64,000 nt of DNA from positions 248,001 through 312,000 of the forward strand of contig NZ_JAECMT010000002.1 in assembly GCF_016019935.1 (NCBI RefSeq). The letters are read 5' to 3'. A program made the position numbers and the translations under genes. Source of the stretch: Paenibacillus sp. GSMTC-2017. Its GTDB lineage: Bacteria; Bacillota; Bacilli; Paenibacillales; Paenibacillaceae. Shown here one piece after another: positions 7,256 to 15,681 of this stretch. Within the stretch, counting starts at the first letter, position 1. Every line of letters begins with the position of its first letter. The notes beneath the pieces are model-generated. The model worked only from the letters and a program-made list of their open reading frames with translations. It searched no databases and was not told where the DNA came from.

Positions 7256-9580
7256 TTAAATAGCTGCTAAATCGAGTGCTTTTTTGATACGGCCTTCGTA
7301 TATAACTATAGATTGCGGCTTAATCGTAGTTCCCTGATCGTCTTTGTAGTCAGAATCTGAGAAGTTAGCAATGACCTTCATATCGCTCCCAAAGTTCGTT
7401 TTTTGTACAAGACGATCTGGCGTAAGTGTGTGAAACCCCGTCATCGGTCGAGTAACCGCCTTTTGATGGAACGGAGTCCAATCCTTTAAATACGCGGCAA
7501 TTCGTTTTTTATCCTTTTCCCATTCCTGCCCATCTAAGTGATACAACGGCGGGACATTATAAAGAAACTCCATCATCATCCGTTCGACAACGGCATCCTT
7601 AATTTTGTAGCTTCCCCATTCCCAGTGATGTGTTGTAATGACAGAATTATTATAGACCAGCTTGTAAAGCGGCAGAGAATAAGTAGGATCAATATAGATT
7701 TTTTTGTATAGATCCTTTATCGGAACTTGTTTACGGTATCTTTCAGGAATTCCACCTGTCGGAGAATAATAGCCCCCTACATAATATTGGCTTGTCTTAT
7801 TCTTTCTCATATCAGGGTCACTCCACTTAATGACTGGTGTTTCAAGACCATGAGCGTAAGCAATCGTTCCGCTTGCAAAATCGTTTCCAGTTTCAGAGCC
7901 GACAACCATCCCTTTTTCGTTAGCGATATACGCCATTCTTTCTAATCTTGCTTTCATATCTTGTTCTTGAATAGTGGGATGTTCCCTTGAATAATCGTCG
8001 TAGACCTCACCTGTTGCATCGGCATCGACAAACCATGAGTTATACGTAATTCCGTCTTGCAAAATAATTTGCAACCGATCTTTAACAATGGGAAGCGACA
8101 ACGTCGGGTTGAGCTTCCTACCTCTACCAAGAAATCCTTTTACATATTCACCTTTTTTATTTAAAATAGTCGCTTGCTCATATAGGTTGTTATCGCCGAA
8201 ATAAGCCGTGTTCCAATCTTTATTTTCCTTTTTGTGAATCGAATGATACGAGTCATATGGAGCAATAAGATATCCTGCTTGTTCCGCTTGTTCCACAAAC
8301 GTTGGATTCATTAATCCATTACTCCAATTCGGTAAACCAATCCAAGCATTATTAATGTTTAGCTGCTTCATCTCGTCTATAATTTCAGACGAATTCTCTT
8401 TACCCCATTGATCTATAGGTCTAATTGCATCTTTCAGAATGCTTTTGATCAACATTTTATTAAGCTCGTACAACTTTTGTTCACTTAAATTTGAAATCCC
8501 TTTGCTAATTAACTTTTGAGTAGCTTCATCTATCGGCTTAAAAATATTTGAATCGTAAAGTTGTTCCAACTTCAAAGCTTGATTAAATGCACGTACAATA
8601 ACGGACTTCTGGTACTTATCCAAATAACTTTGTTTCGTAACTTCATTAAGTACTTGGTTAAATTCGCTCGCACCATCTTCGGTATGTTGCTCCAATAGTT
8701 GTGAAAGCCTTGGATAGAAAGGGCTCTCCAAAGTCTTCATCCATTTATCCCAGTCCATGTCCAAAGAAGTGATTAGATCGTTATTCCACAAATAAATATG
8801 TGGCGCTCCGTAAAGCTTTTTAATTTCTGGATTGGACTCTGCTTTCTCATCAAGCGTAACAATGCCCGACTTCGCTTCCACTTCCTGCTTATAAAGCCCC
8901 GCTATTTGAGTAGCATCGTTGTCCGTGACATACAAACGAAAGCCATACGTTTTGTCCAAATTAACAGAAGGAAACTCATGCGAAAATTGCAGTTGAATAT
9001 CCTTTTCTGTATCAAATGTGACGTCATTATTAAAGGCATTTTTCAAAATGTATACTAATGAATAACTTGCCTTGTTTAATGCAAAGAAATTCATGGAAAA
9101 GGTCTCACTCCAACTTATTTCCTCTTCTTTCAGGAACATCTTCCAGTTTGAATCATTACTCGGAATAAATTTACCTTCCCACATTGGTAGCATGTAGCTA
9201 ACAGCGTTCACTTTAGGCCATTGAAAATGATCTGCTCCCGTTGATTGGATCGTGATGTCTAGGTAAGTTGGTTTCTTTTCAATGTTGACCTTCACTTTAT
9301 GTTCGGAGTAGCTCCATTGCACTTTTTGAGCATCTTTTTTATAATCCGTTACTTTTGACGCAGGTATTGGAATTGCTGCTTGCTCCTTTATACCGTCTTT
9401 ATTAATCGTAATTTCAAATGTTTCTGGCTTTACAGAAAATGAAAAGTTTTTCGTAACCACTTTTTCTGTTGGATTTACTTTTACTTCGACTTGATTTTCA
9501 GTGATTTTCCCTTCCCCACAACCTGACAATACACCAAATAAAATGATAACCACCAAACTTAAAATAATCGTTCGTTCCAT
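7256..9580 (-). CDS. Surface lipoprotein, GH129/GH101-like glycoside hydrolase
   Basis: 774 residues from the ATG at 9580, which has GAAGGAG 8 nt upstream. A lipoprotein signal ends in 'GVLSGCG', so the mature protein is tethered outside the membrane. An N-terminal beta-rich region (to ~260) is followed by a helical stretch and then what looks like a TIM barrel. The barrel carries 'WFVDADATGE' (Asp519/Asp521) and 'VGSETGND' (Glu563), the placing expected of the catalytic Asp and Glu in GH129/GH101 alpha-N-acetylgalactosaminidase-like enzymes. The family call rests on overall pattern recall and is moderate. First gene of an operon with a two-component system, an uncommon partner for a glycosidase. 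Substrate unknown. Confidence 0.65.
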   Translation of the reverse strand: MERTIILSLVVIILFGVLSGCGEGKITENQVEVKVNPTEKVVTKNFSFSVKPETFEITINKDGIKEQAAIPIPASKVTDYKKDAQKVQWSYSEHKVKVNIEKKPTYLDITIQSTGADHFQWPKVNAVSYMLPMWEGKFIPSNDSNWKMFLKEEEISWSETFSMNFFALNKASYSLVYILKNAFNNDVTFDTEKDIQLQFSHEFPSVNLDKTYGFRLYVTDNDATQIAGLYKQEVEAKSGIVTLDEKAESNPEIKKLYGAPHIYLWNNDLITSLDMDWDKWMKTLESPFYPRLSQLLEQHTEDGASEFNQVLNEVTKQSYLDKYQKSVIVRAFNQALKLEQLYDSNIFKPIDEATQKLISKGISNLSEQKLYELNKMLIKSILKDAIRPIDQWGKENSSEIIDEMKQLNINNAWIGLPNWSNGLMNPTFVEQAEQAGYLIAPYDSYHSIHKKENKDWNTAYFGDNNLYEQATILNKKGEYVKGFLGRGRKLNPTLSLPIVKDRLQIILQDGITYNSWFVDADATGEVYDDYSREHPTIQEQDMKARLERMAYIANEKGMVVGSETGNDFASGTIAYAHGLETPVIKWSDPDMRKNKTSQYYVGGYYSPTGGIPERYRKQVPIKDLYKKIYIDPTYSLPLYKLVYNNSVITTHHWEWGSYKIKDAVVERMMMEFLYNVPPLYHLDGQEWEKDKKRIAAYLKDWTPFHQKAVTRPMTGFHTLTPDRLVQKTNFGSDMKVIANFSDSDYKDDQGTTIKPQSIVIYEGRIKKALDLAAI

Positions 9581-9683
9581 GTAGTCTACTCCTTCAATTA
9601 TCTTCTTTACTTCCGCCTCCTCAATATAAAGATTGAATGTTACATCAGTATGACGAATACATCGTAATCCAAAAACGATAAGC

Positions 9684-9710
9684 ACAAAAAAAGGCCGCAT
9701 TTTGCGACCT
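9684..9710 (-). terminator. Terminator downstream of the nitrilase remnant
   Basis: On the minus strand an 8-bp stem (AGGTCGCA with TGCGGCCT, one G-U pair) has a 3-nt loop followed by seven T. It lies 17 bp after the stop of the decayed nitrilase. Confidence 0.85.
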
Positions 9711-9726
9711 CATTTTCCACATTAAA

Positions 9727-9933
9727 TTAATGTCTGACACCCGTTCCATAAATCGTCTCTTTCACCTTTTCATCTTTAATCCCTTTTTTCTTCCGCACAA
9801 TCTCCTGCTTATCATCATTAACAATCAACTGAAAAACATCAGGACGGCTATAATGCCCGACAACGTCAAAATCAAATCGGCTTTGTGCAACCTCACTAAG
9901 ATCGAGTGTTGCCCCTCCAATTATGAACCATTT
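9727..9933 (-). pseudogene. Carbon-nitrogen hydrolase (nitrilase family), C-terminal remnant
   Basis: The minus strand encodes about 63 codons ending at a TAA (9727-9729). They contain 'FDFDVVGHYSRPDVFQL', which I recognise as the C-terminal signature of aliphatic-nitrilase-type hydrolases. In-frame translation is stopped upstream at 9934, and the catalytic Glu-Lys-Cys portion is missing. A good terminator remains downstream. It is the tail of a lost gene; the upstream junction, near 9920, lies in AT-rich sequence with no visible insertion element. Confidence 0.75.
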
Positions 9934-10105
9934 TTATCCATCAAATGTTGAAAACCATCCAATTATTTTTGTTCAACCCATCCATGTTCATTATTCTGAT
10001 AAACTTTTGTCAACGTTAAGATACATAATAAGTCTGCATAATTGAGAAATAATGATAAGATAACAATCACAACTATGTTTATACGAATTGATGGAGGTAA
10101 CACTC

Positions 10106-11545
10106 ATGTGGAAACCAGAACGTGGCAGCAAAAAAACGCTATATGAGCAAATTGCCGACCATTTGGAACAAAAAATTTCATATGGTGAATATCCGCCGGG
10201 AAGTTTACTTCCATCCGAACGGAAATTAGCAGAGCAACTAGGTGTCAATCGGAGTACAGTTATTTTAGCTTTTTCGGAACTTCGTGCTCTTGGAATCATT
10301 GAAAGTCGGACAGGCAGCGGAACACGCGTTAGCCGAACGAAATGGGGAGCTACCCCCAAACATACGCCTAACTGGAGTCGTTATGCTGAAGGCGGCAGTT
10401 TTTTGCCAAACTTGCCTTTTATGCGGAAAATTCGAGAAGCGTTAACCCAAAATCCCTCTCTTATTGATTTCGCAAGCGGTGAACTATCGGCGGACCTAGC
10501 TCCAATCAATGAAATCACCTCATTAATGAAAGAAAATAACTATACGTCCTATTTGGGCTATGATAACCCGCAAGGCTATATTCCGCTGAGACAAGCACTT
10601 GTTTCCTATTTGGATCAATATCGTCATATCAAAACGACTGAATCGTCCATATTGATCACATCAGGTTCTCAGCAGTCCCTTTATTTAATTACGCAATGTC
10701 TTCTGTCACCTGGAGATGCCGTTGCAATAGAAGATCCATCCTATTGTTATTCGTTACCGATGTTTCAATCGGCCGGGCTCAGACTGTTCAGACTGCCCGT
10801 TGACGAACATGGCGTAAACCCAGAAGATATTCGATCCTTATACAAAAAACATCGTATCAAGATGGTATTTGTCAATCCGAACTATCAAAATCCTACAGGT
10901 ACAGTGTTTAGCGTTGAACGGCGCAAACAATTGCTCGATATATCAAGTGAGCTAGCGCTACCAATCGTAGAGGATGATCCTTTTGGTCTAATTGCTTATG
11001 AGGGTGAACCTCCTTTGCCACTTAAATCTATGGATACAGTCGGTTCCACAATCTATATAGGTTCATTATCCAAAAAAGCCGCTTCTGGACTTCGGATCGG
11101 TTGGATGGTTGCTCCTAATTCCATTGTGGAGAGGCTTGCAGATGCTAGACAACAAATGGATTTTGGACTAAGCATCATTCCGCAACAAGTAGCATCTCAA
11201 TTTTTAAAGTCAACCTATTTCGAACCTCATCTGGAACGTTTACGGATACAGTTGCATTATAAACGCGACTTGCTAATTGAAGCGTTGCAAAAGGAACTGC
11301 CTGATTTGATCTCATTTACTGTTCCGCAAGGAGGATTACATTTGTGGTGCAAACTTGTACCAGAGGTGCATGATAGCAAGTTATTAGAGGAATCCATACG
11401 AAGAGGTGTCGTTTTTGTACCGGGAAGCGTTTATGGTTCTGATTCAGGTTATGTCCGATTTACTTATGCAAGAGCCAAAGCTGATCAAATCGGCCCGGGT
11501 ATTAAAAAATTTGCGGAAGCTTTGCGAGAGTTAATTCGCGAATAG
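10106..11545 (+). CDS. MocR-family regulator (GntR winged helix fused to PLP aminotransferase fold)
   Basis: 479 residues. Residues ~8-75 form a GntR-type winged helix ('LLPSERKLAEQLGVNRSTVI'). Residues ~100-475 form a fold-type-I aminotransferase domain with the cofactor Asn ('VNPNYQNPTG') and the Schiff-base lysine K323 in 'GSLSKKAASGLRIGW'. The ATG at 10106 lies 8 nt after GGAGG, which excludes the upstream TTG at 10088. MocR proteins bind PLP and control vitamin B6, GABA or transporter genes. No target gene adjoins; the neighbour upstream is only the nitrilase remnant, so its regulon cannot be inferred. Confidence 0.92.
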   Translation: MWKPERGSKKTLYEQIADHLEQKISYGEYPPGSLLPSERKLAEQLGVNRSTVILAFSELRALGIIESRTGSGTRVSRTKWGATPKHTPNWSRYAEGGSFLPNLPFMRKIREALTQNPSLIDFASGELSADLAPINEITSLMKENNYTSYLGYDNPQGYIPLRQALVSYLDQYRHIKTTESSILITSGSQQSLYLITQCLLSPGDAVAIEDPSYCYSLPMFQSAGLRLFRLPVDEHGVNPEDIRSLYKKHRIKMVFVNPNYQNPTGTVFSVERRKQLLDISSELALPIVEDDPFGLIAYEGEPPLPLKSMDTVGSTIYIGSLSKKAASGLRIGWMVAPNSIVERLADARQQMDFGLSIIPQQVASQFLKSTYFEPHLERLRIQLHYKRDLLIEALQKELPDLISFTVPQGGLHLWCKLVPEVHDSKLLEESIRRGVVFVPGSVYGSDSGYVRFTYARAKADQIGPGIKKFAEALRELIRE

Positions 11546-11590
11546 CCATTGCGAAAAATATAATTAACAGCCGAGCACTTCTCTGCGATC

Positions 11591-11622
11591 AACCTGTTGA
11601 TATTTATCAACAGGTTTTCTTA
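11591..11622 (+). terminator. Rho-independent terminator after the MocR gene
   Basis: A perfect 12-bp stem (AACCTGTTGATA with TATCAACAGGTT, 11591-11616) is followed by TTTCTT. Confidence 0.88.
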
Positions 11623-11711
11623 ATGTCTAGATCTAAAGAACTATATTTGATCTTCCGATATACTAAATAGCCCATACATAATCTTACATACAACAGGAAG
11701 GAAGTTTACTA

Positions 11712-13667
11712 TTGAAAAAGGTATCGAACATTGTACTACTCATTTTATGTTTCACCCTATGTATTCCCTCTATAGCATTCTCAGCTACATCATCACAAAA
11801 GGCACAGAAAATTAGGCATCATGCTAATTTTTATTTTGACCTTGATAAAAACAAGCTTGAAGTACTCACAACAGTAATTAGTTTTAATACCGGTTTAGCG
11901 AAAGGAAATGAATTTTTATTCCATGATAAAAAAATGCTACCTAAAGCTTCAAATGGTGAAGTATATAATGACACTTCGAGCGGTCGAATTGAAGGAACCG
12001 TTGTAGATACACCGACTGGGCTAAAAGCATATGCTGTTGTAGAACAATTGGATGAAAAAGTAGAAACGTATGTACATTCTATCTTTGAGTTTGACTATAC
12101 AACAGCGACTATTCGAAAAGTAATGGAATCGAAAAAATCCAAAACCATTATTGTTTCATGGCTTTTTGCTTCATTAGGATATTACGAAATTAGCTATGGC
12201 TCAGAGATAGGTAATAGATACTCCCTAATAGACAATAAACGTTTGTTTGCTGACGGATTTATTATTAATTCACGTGATGTGATAAGCACTGCCTTTTCGC
12301 TAAATCCGCATCCGAAATCACTAAATTATGGGGTATTCTGCTCCACTAAAAAACCAGAAGACTGCAACTTCATCACGTCTGGTGGAAAGCTTGGTGCAAA
12401 AGTAAAAGTAAAACGAAATGAAGAGGCTTACGTATACGATAAAAAAACCAAAATCGGCACAACAAGCCGATCATTTAATGCTGGTGCTACAAAGATTCAA
12501 ACCGTAAAAACAAATAATAAATACTTTCATTGGGAAATTACGGGGACGAGAAACGGAAATTCAAAAGTAATTTTTAACAGCCCAATGGACGATATTGAGA
12601 TGTCCGTATCACCAAGTAACAAATATTTAATTCTCATAGCAGAAGACACTGCTAAAGATATGTTTACTATACATTCTTCGGTCGTACATATCTTTGACTT
12701 GGAAACGTTAACGCTTGTTCGAAAATATAATTCTCATGCAAAAGCTCTTGCGCTTGATGTGTATTGGAAATCAGATGAACTATACATGATAGATTATCAT
12801 ACAGATTATTATCCATCAGCTTTTTATTACATACCGAGTGCTCTACACATGCCTGCTCCCGGTTATGATGTATTAGCTCAGGAAACACACTTCGATACAT
12901 TCTCGTACGAAGGATTATTTCATATCATACAACCTCGTGCTATAAAATGGGCAACTATGCATATTGAGTTTGAATCTCAACCTGCATTTACGATGAATGG
13001 ACGAAACTTTGTTCCATTAAAAGAGTTTGCCAAAGCTTTTGGGATTAAATATGCAAAGGCGAAAGACAACATTACTTTTACTAGAGATAAATTAAAAGCT
13101 TCGCTTCCTTTAAAAAACAGTGGGATACTCCAAACAAAAGATAACGATTTTGTTCCACTAGGGAAATGGAATGAAGCACTTGGCTTATATTTATCTACAA
13201 ACGATTTATTGGATTATGGCGAGCTGATTTTCTACGGTTCAAAAAGTGCAGCAGTAGCTGGCTACCAGCCAATACCGACTAGTGAAGACTACTATTCTCA
13301 ACTATTAAAACGTGACGAATCAGGTTATGTTGAAGAGCAGCGTTGGCTCGCTGTAGGTAAGAACTTTGAACAAGATACAGTGCGAGGTGCAAGTATTACA
13401 CTTCATCGTAACAACACAATGAGACTAAATGGTATCGACAATCCTTTTGTAGGAAAAACAATAACTATAGAAATTTATACACCTGACTTACAAACCTTAA
13501 TAACGAAAGTACCTGTAACGCTTGGAAAGGATTATATGTATGATATTACAGTTCCAATTACACCTCTCAAACATGCAAGAGTAACCGTAATTGTTCCGGC
13601 TGTAGACAATGAATATTATGGCTATACACTTCAAGTACCGCCAGCTTTTAACAAGAACGTATTTTAA
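11712..13667 (+). CDS. Secreted stalk-domain protein (copper-amine-oxidase N-terminal-like domain)
   Basis: 651 residues from TTG at 11712, preceded by AGGAAGGAAG. A cleavable Sec signal ends near 'PSIAFSATSS'. Residues ~40-400 form a beta-rich region without recognised motifs; a small loop holds two cysteines ('GVFCSTKKPEDC'). Residues ~420-520 carry 'FTMNGRNFVPLKEFAKAFGI' and a second 'NDFVPLGKWNEALGL', the pattern of the small stalk/Cu-amine-oxidase-N1-like domains that Paenibacillaceae put on secreted proteins. The C-terminal ~100 residues are again beta-rich. Single gene with its own terminator. The function is unknown; an extracellular or wall-bound role is inferred from the signal peptide and the domain. 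Confidence 0.8.
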   Translation: MKKVSNIVLLILCFTLCIPSIAFSATSSQKAQKIRHHANFYFDLDKNKLEVLTTVISFNTGLAKGNEFLFHDKKMLPKASNGEVYNDTSSGRIEGTVVDTPTGLKAYAVVEQLDEKVETYVHSIFEFDYTTATIRKVMESKKSKTIIVSWLFASLGYYEISYGSEIGNRYSLIDNKRLFADGFIINSRDVISTAFSLNPHPKSLNYGVFCSTKKPEDCNFITSGGKLGAKVKVKRNEEAYVYDKKTKIGTTSRSFNAGATKIQTVKTNNKYFHWEITGTRNGNSKVIFNSPMDDIEMSVSPSNKYLILIAEDTAKDMFTIHSSVVHIFDLETLTLVRKYNSHAKALALDVYWKSDELYMIDYHTDYYPSAFYYIPSALHMPAPGYDVLAQETHFDTFSYEGLFHIIQPRAIKWATMHIEFESQPAFTMNGRNFVPLKEFAKAFGIKYAKAKDNITFTRDKLKASLPLKNSGILQTKDNDFVPLGKWNEALGLYLSTNDLLDYGELIFYGSKSAAVAGYQPIPTSEDYYSQLLKRDESGYVEEQRWLAVGKNFEQDTVRGASITLHRNNTMRLNGIDNPFVGKTITIEIYTPDLQTLITKVPVTLGKDYMYDITVPITPLKHARVTVIVPAVDNEYYGYTLQVPPAFNKNVF

Positions 13668-13680
13668 TTAACTAACATAC

Positions 13681-13730
13681 AAAAAAGATCGCTAACCACC
13701 TTAAAGTAGATGGACTAGCGATCTTTTTTA
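13681..13730. terminator. Bidirectional terminator
   Basis: A 14-bp stem (AAAAAAGATCGCTA with TAGCGATCTTTTTT) has a 21-nt loop. It lies between the convergent stalk-domain and Sco genes. Confidence 0.88.
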
Positions 13731-13762
13731 GAACATAATCAAACTTTGATACGGTATTTCAA

Positions 13763-14344
13763 CTAGGATTTCTGCAACGCTTTAACATCATTTATGATCT
13801 TTTCGAATGGTGTATCTTCCATTCCATCATATTTGGCGACAACCGTCCCGTTCTGGTCGACTAGATAGAAATAAGTGCCATGAATAATTTGATCCGATGC
13901 ACCATCCTTTGCGATGGGCACTTTAAATGATTGCAACACAAACGATTTTATTTCTTCATACGAGTAGCCAGTTAAAGCATTCCAATTCGTAAAATCGGCA
14001 CCAAACTTCCCTAAATAACTCTTTAACGCCGCTGGTGTATCCCGCTCTGGATCAACGGAAAAAGAGATAATCTCCGCATCGACTTCGGCAGCCTTCAATT
14101 GTTTCTGAAGTTCGGCCATATTCATCGTCATCGTCGGACAAACGGTTTCGCAATACGTAAAGATCAAATCAGTAATCCATACCTTCCCTTTCAAATCCTC
14201 TAAAGAAACCGTTTGTTCATCCTGATTGGTAAATTCGAATTCACTCACTGGAAGGTTCAGCTGATTTGGCTTACTATTGCCGCATGCAGAAGTTACGATC
14301 ATAATGACACTTATTATGATGGTGAGTACTGCTTTTTTCACCAT
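13763..14344 (-). CDS. Sco1/SenC-family copper chaperone lipoprotein
   Basis: 193 residues from the ATG at 14344, with GAGGGGG upstream. A lipoprotein signal ends 'IVTSACG' (Cys21). The thioredoxin fold carries the copper site C65-x3-C69 ('FTYCETVCPT') and H155 ('IIHGTYFY'), all three expected ligands. Sco proteins deliver copper, classically to the CuA site of cytochrome oxidase subunit II. The gene is last in the oxidase operon, 14 bp after the cytochrome c gene. The oxidase encoded here lacks a CuA site, so its client is uncertain: CuB, another oxidase, or a thiol-redox role. Confidence 0.93.
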   Translation of the reverse strand: MVKKAVLTIIISVIMIVTSACGNSKPNQLNLPVSEFEFTNQDEQTVSLEDLKGKVWITDLIFTYCETVCPTMTMNMAELQKQLKAAEVDAEIISFSVDPERDTPAALKSYLGKFGADFTNWNALTGYSYEEIKSFVLQSFKVPIAKDGASDQIIHGTYFYLVDQNGTVVAKYDGMEDTPFEKIINDVKALQKS

Positions 14345-14358
14345 AGTCGCCCCCTCTA

Positions 14359-14694
14359 TTACTCCATTTTGGATAGCCACTGTACCAAACCATCTATTTC
14401 TTTATCGCTCAGCCGTTTATGATAGGAAGGCATTCCTTTTCCACCTTCTCTAATAACCAACTCTAACTCTTCATCTGTTAATCTAACACCCGCTGTAAGT
14501 AGCTCAGGACCAACCCTTCCGCTTAGATCGACAGCATGGCAAGATATACACTGCTTTTTATAAAGTGCAACTGCTTCTTCATCAGCTGGTGTCGTTATCG
14601 TTGCCTCAAGCACAGTGTAATCTACCTTTTGTCCGCATCCACTTAATACAAGCAATATGATTAAAGCTAATCCGAATCCATATATACGCTTCAT
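14359..14694 (-). CDS. Membrane-anchored cytochrome c lipoprotein (c-551 type)
   Basis: 111 residues. A lipoprotein signal ends 'LVLSGCG' (Cys20). There is one heme-binding motif C49-I-S-C52-H53 and a candidate axial Met in 'GGKGMPSYH'. It resembles the small lipid-anchored cytochromes of Bacillus (c-551/CccB type), which carry electrons outside the membrane. A GTG at 14697 directly precedes the ATG; the ATG at 14694 has the better spacing to AAGGAGAG. It sits between the quinol oxidase genes and sco. A quinol oxidase does not need cytochrome c, so its partner is unclear. Confidence 0.92.
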   Translation of the reverse strand: MKRIYGFGLALIILLVLSGCGQKVDYTVLEATITTPADEEAVALYKKQCISCHAVDLSGRVGPELLTAGVRLTDEELELVIREGGKGMPSYHKRLSDKEIDGLVQWLSKME

Positions 14695-14727
14695 CACGTA
14701 TCTCTCCTTTCGGCTAGATCGCTAATT

Positions 14728-15054
14728 TTATACGGCAACCATGTTGTACATCATGATCCACATAGAGCCAGCAACAATGACGAGCAATATAACTAGGCCA
14801 AAAAGCAATGACATTAAATTGTAACGTGGTTTCTTCTCTTCACGAAGATGCATAAAGAACAGCAATTGAACGCCGAGTTGAAGAACAGCGGCAACCATTA
14901 ATACAATCGTACTTGCTTTTCCCTCTAACCAACCATTTAGAACTACTGCAATGGGTATTACGGTAAACACAATGGACAATATAAATCCAATCGTATAGGA
15001 TTTGAACGAACCATGTGTCTCTTCACTCGAATGAGCCGCATCAAGCTTTGCCAT
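14728..15054 (-). CDS. qoxD: Quinol oxidase subunit IV
   Basis: 108 residues with three membrane helices and a hydrophilic N-terminus, matching the CyoD/QoxD family in length and pattern ('LQLGVQLLFFMHLREEKKPRYN'-type loop, His in helix II). It is a small structural subunit of the heme-copper oxidase in the cytoplasmic membrane. The start codon directly abuts the stop of subunit III, so the genes are translated together. The gene symbol is given by operon position and family. Confidence 0.93.
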   Translation of the reverse strand: MAKLDAAHSSEETHGSFKSYTIGFILSIVFTVIPIAVVLNGWLEGKASTIVLMVAAVLQLGVQLLFFMHLREEKKPRYNLMSLLFGLVILLVIVAGSMWIMMYNMVAV

Positions 15055-15681
15055 CTAACTCACCCCCATTAAATAAACGACAGTAAATACGAAGATCCAA
15101 ACAACATCAAGGAAATGCCAGAACAAGCTGACGACATTTACCTTTCTTTTTGTGACAGGAGTAATGCCCTTTTTTGAAATCTGAATCATAATACCAATCA
15201 TCCACACGATCCCGATAATGACATGTATGCCATGTGTTCCTACTAATGTATAGAAAGCAGATAGGAACGCACTGGTACCCATAGTCGCACCTAAACTTAC
15301 CAAATGTGTGAATTCATTTATTTCGAAAATGATAAAAACGATACCTAACAATACGGTTATACCAAGCCAACCAAGCAAAGCATTACGTTTCCCTTTATTC
15401 ATAGCGAGTAACGCTAGACCACATGTATAGCTACTTGCAAGTAAAATAAAAGTACTAATGATGATACCATTTATTTCAAAAAGGTCGGCGGGACCTGGCC
15501 CGCCGTTTGTATTATTTCGCAATACGATATAAGTCGCAAAGAAAGTACCGAACAAGATGACATCCGTCATCAAATAGATCCAGAACCCTAAACTGCGCAT
15601 CTCTTCCTGATTCGGATGGTCATGATGCTCCGCATGCGTATCACTTTGATTCGCTTGCCCGGGTGCGTGAGAATGAGCCAT
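15055..15681 (-). CDS. qoxC: Quinol oxidase subunit III
   Basis: 208 residues with five membrane helices and a His-rich soluble N-terminus ('HAEHHDHPNQEE'). It matches the five-helix CyoC/QoxC type rather than the seven-helix cytochrome c oxidase subunit III. Conserved 'LGFWIYLMTDVILFGTFFATY' lies at the start of the membrane region. It overlaps the end of subunit I by 1 nt (TAATG) and abuts subunit IV. Confidence 0.94.
   Translation of the reverse strand: MAHSHAPGQANQSDTHAEHHDHPNQEEMRSLGFWIYLMTDVILFGTFFATYIVLRNNTNGGPGPADLFEINGIIISTFILLASSYTCGLALLAMNKGKRNALLGWLGITVLLGIVFIIFEINEFTHLVSLGATMGTSAFLSAFYTLVGTHGIHVIIGIVWMIGIMIQISKKGITPVTKRKVNVVSLFWHFLDVVWIFVFTVVYLMGVS

Noticed and set aside
7727-7945. 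72-codon plus-strand frame
   Set aside because: Antisense to the conserved barrel region of the GH-like lipoprotein gene; no ribosome site.
9730-9951. 73-codon plus-strand frame
   Set aside because: It covers the nitrilase remnant on the other strand, has no Shine-Dalgarno, and its sequence is Leu/Ile/Asn-rich without protein-like pattern.
12667-12900. Minus-strand frame inside the stalk-domain gene
   Set aside because: Shadow of the plus-strand gene; composition and lack of a start signal do not support it.
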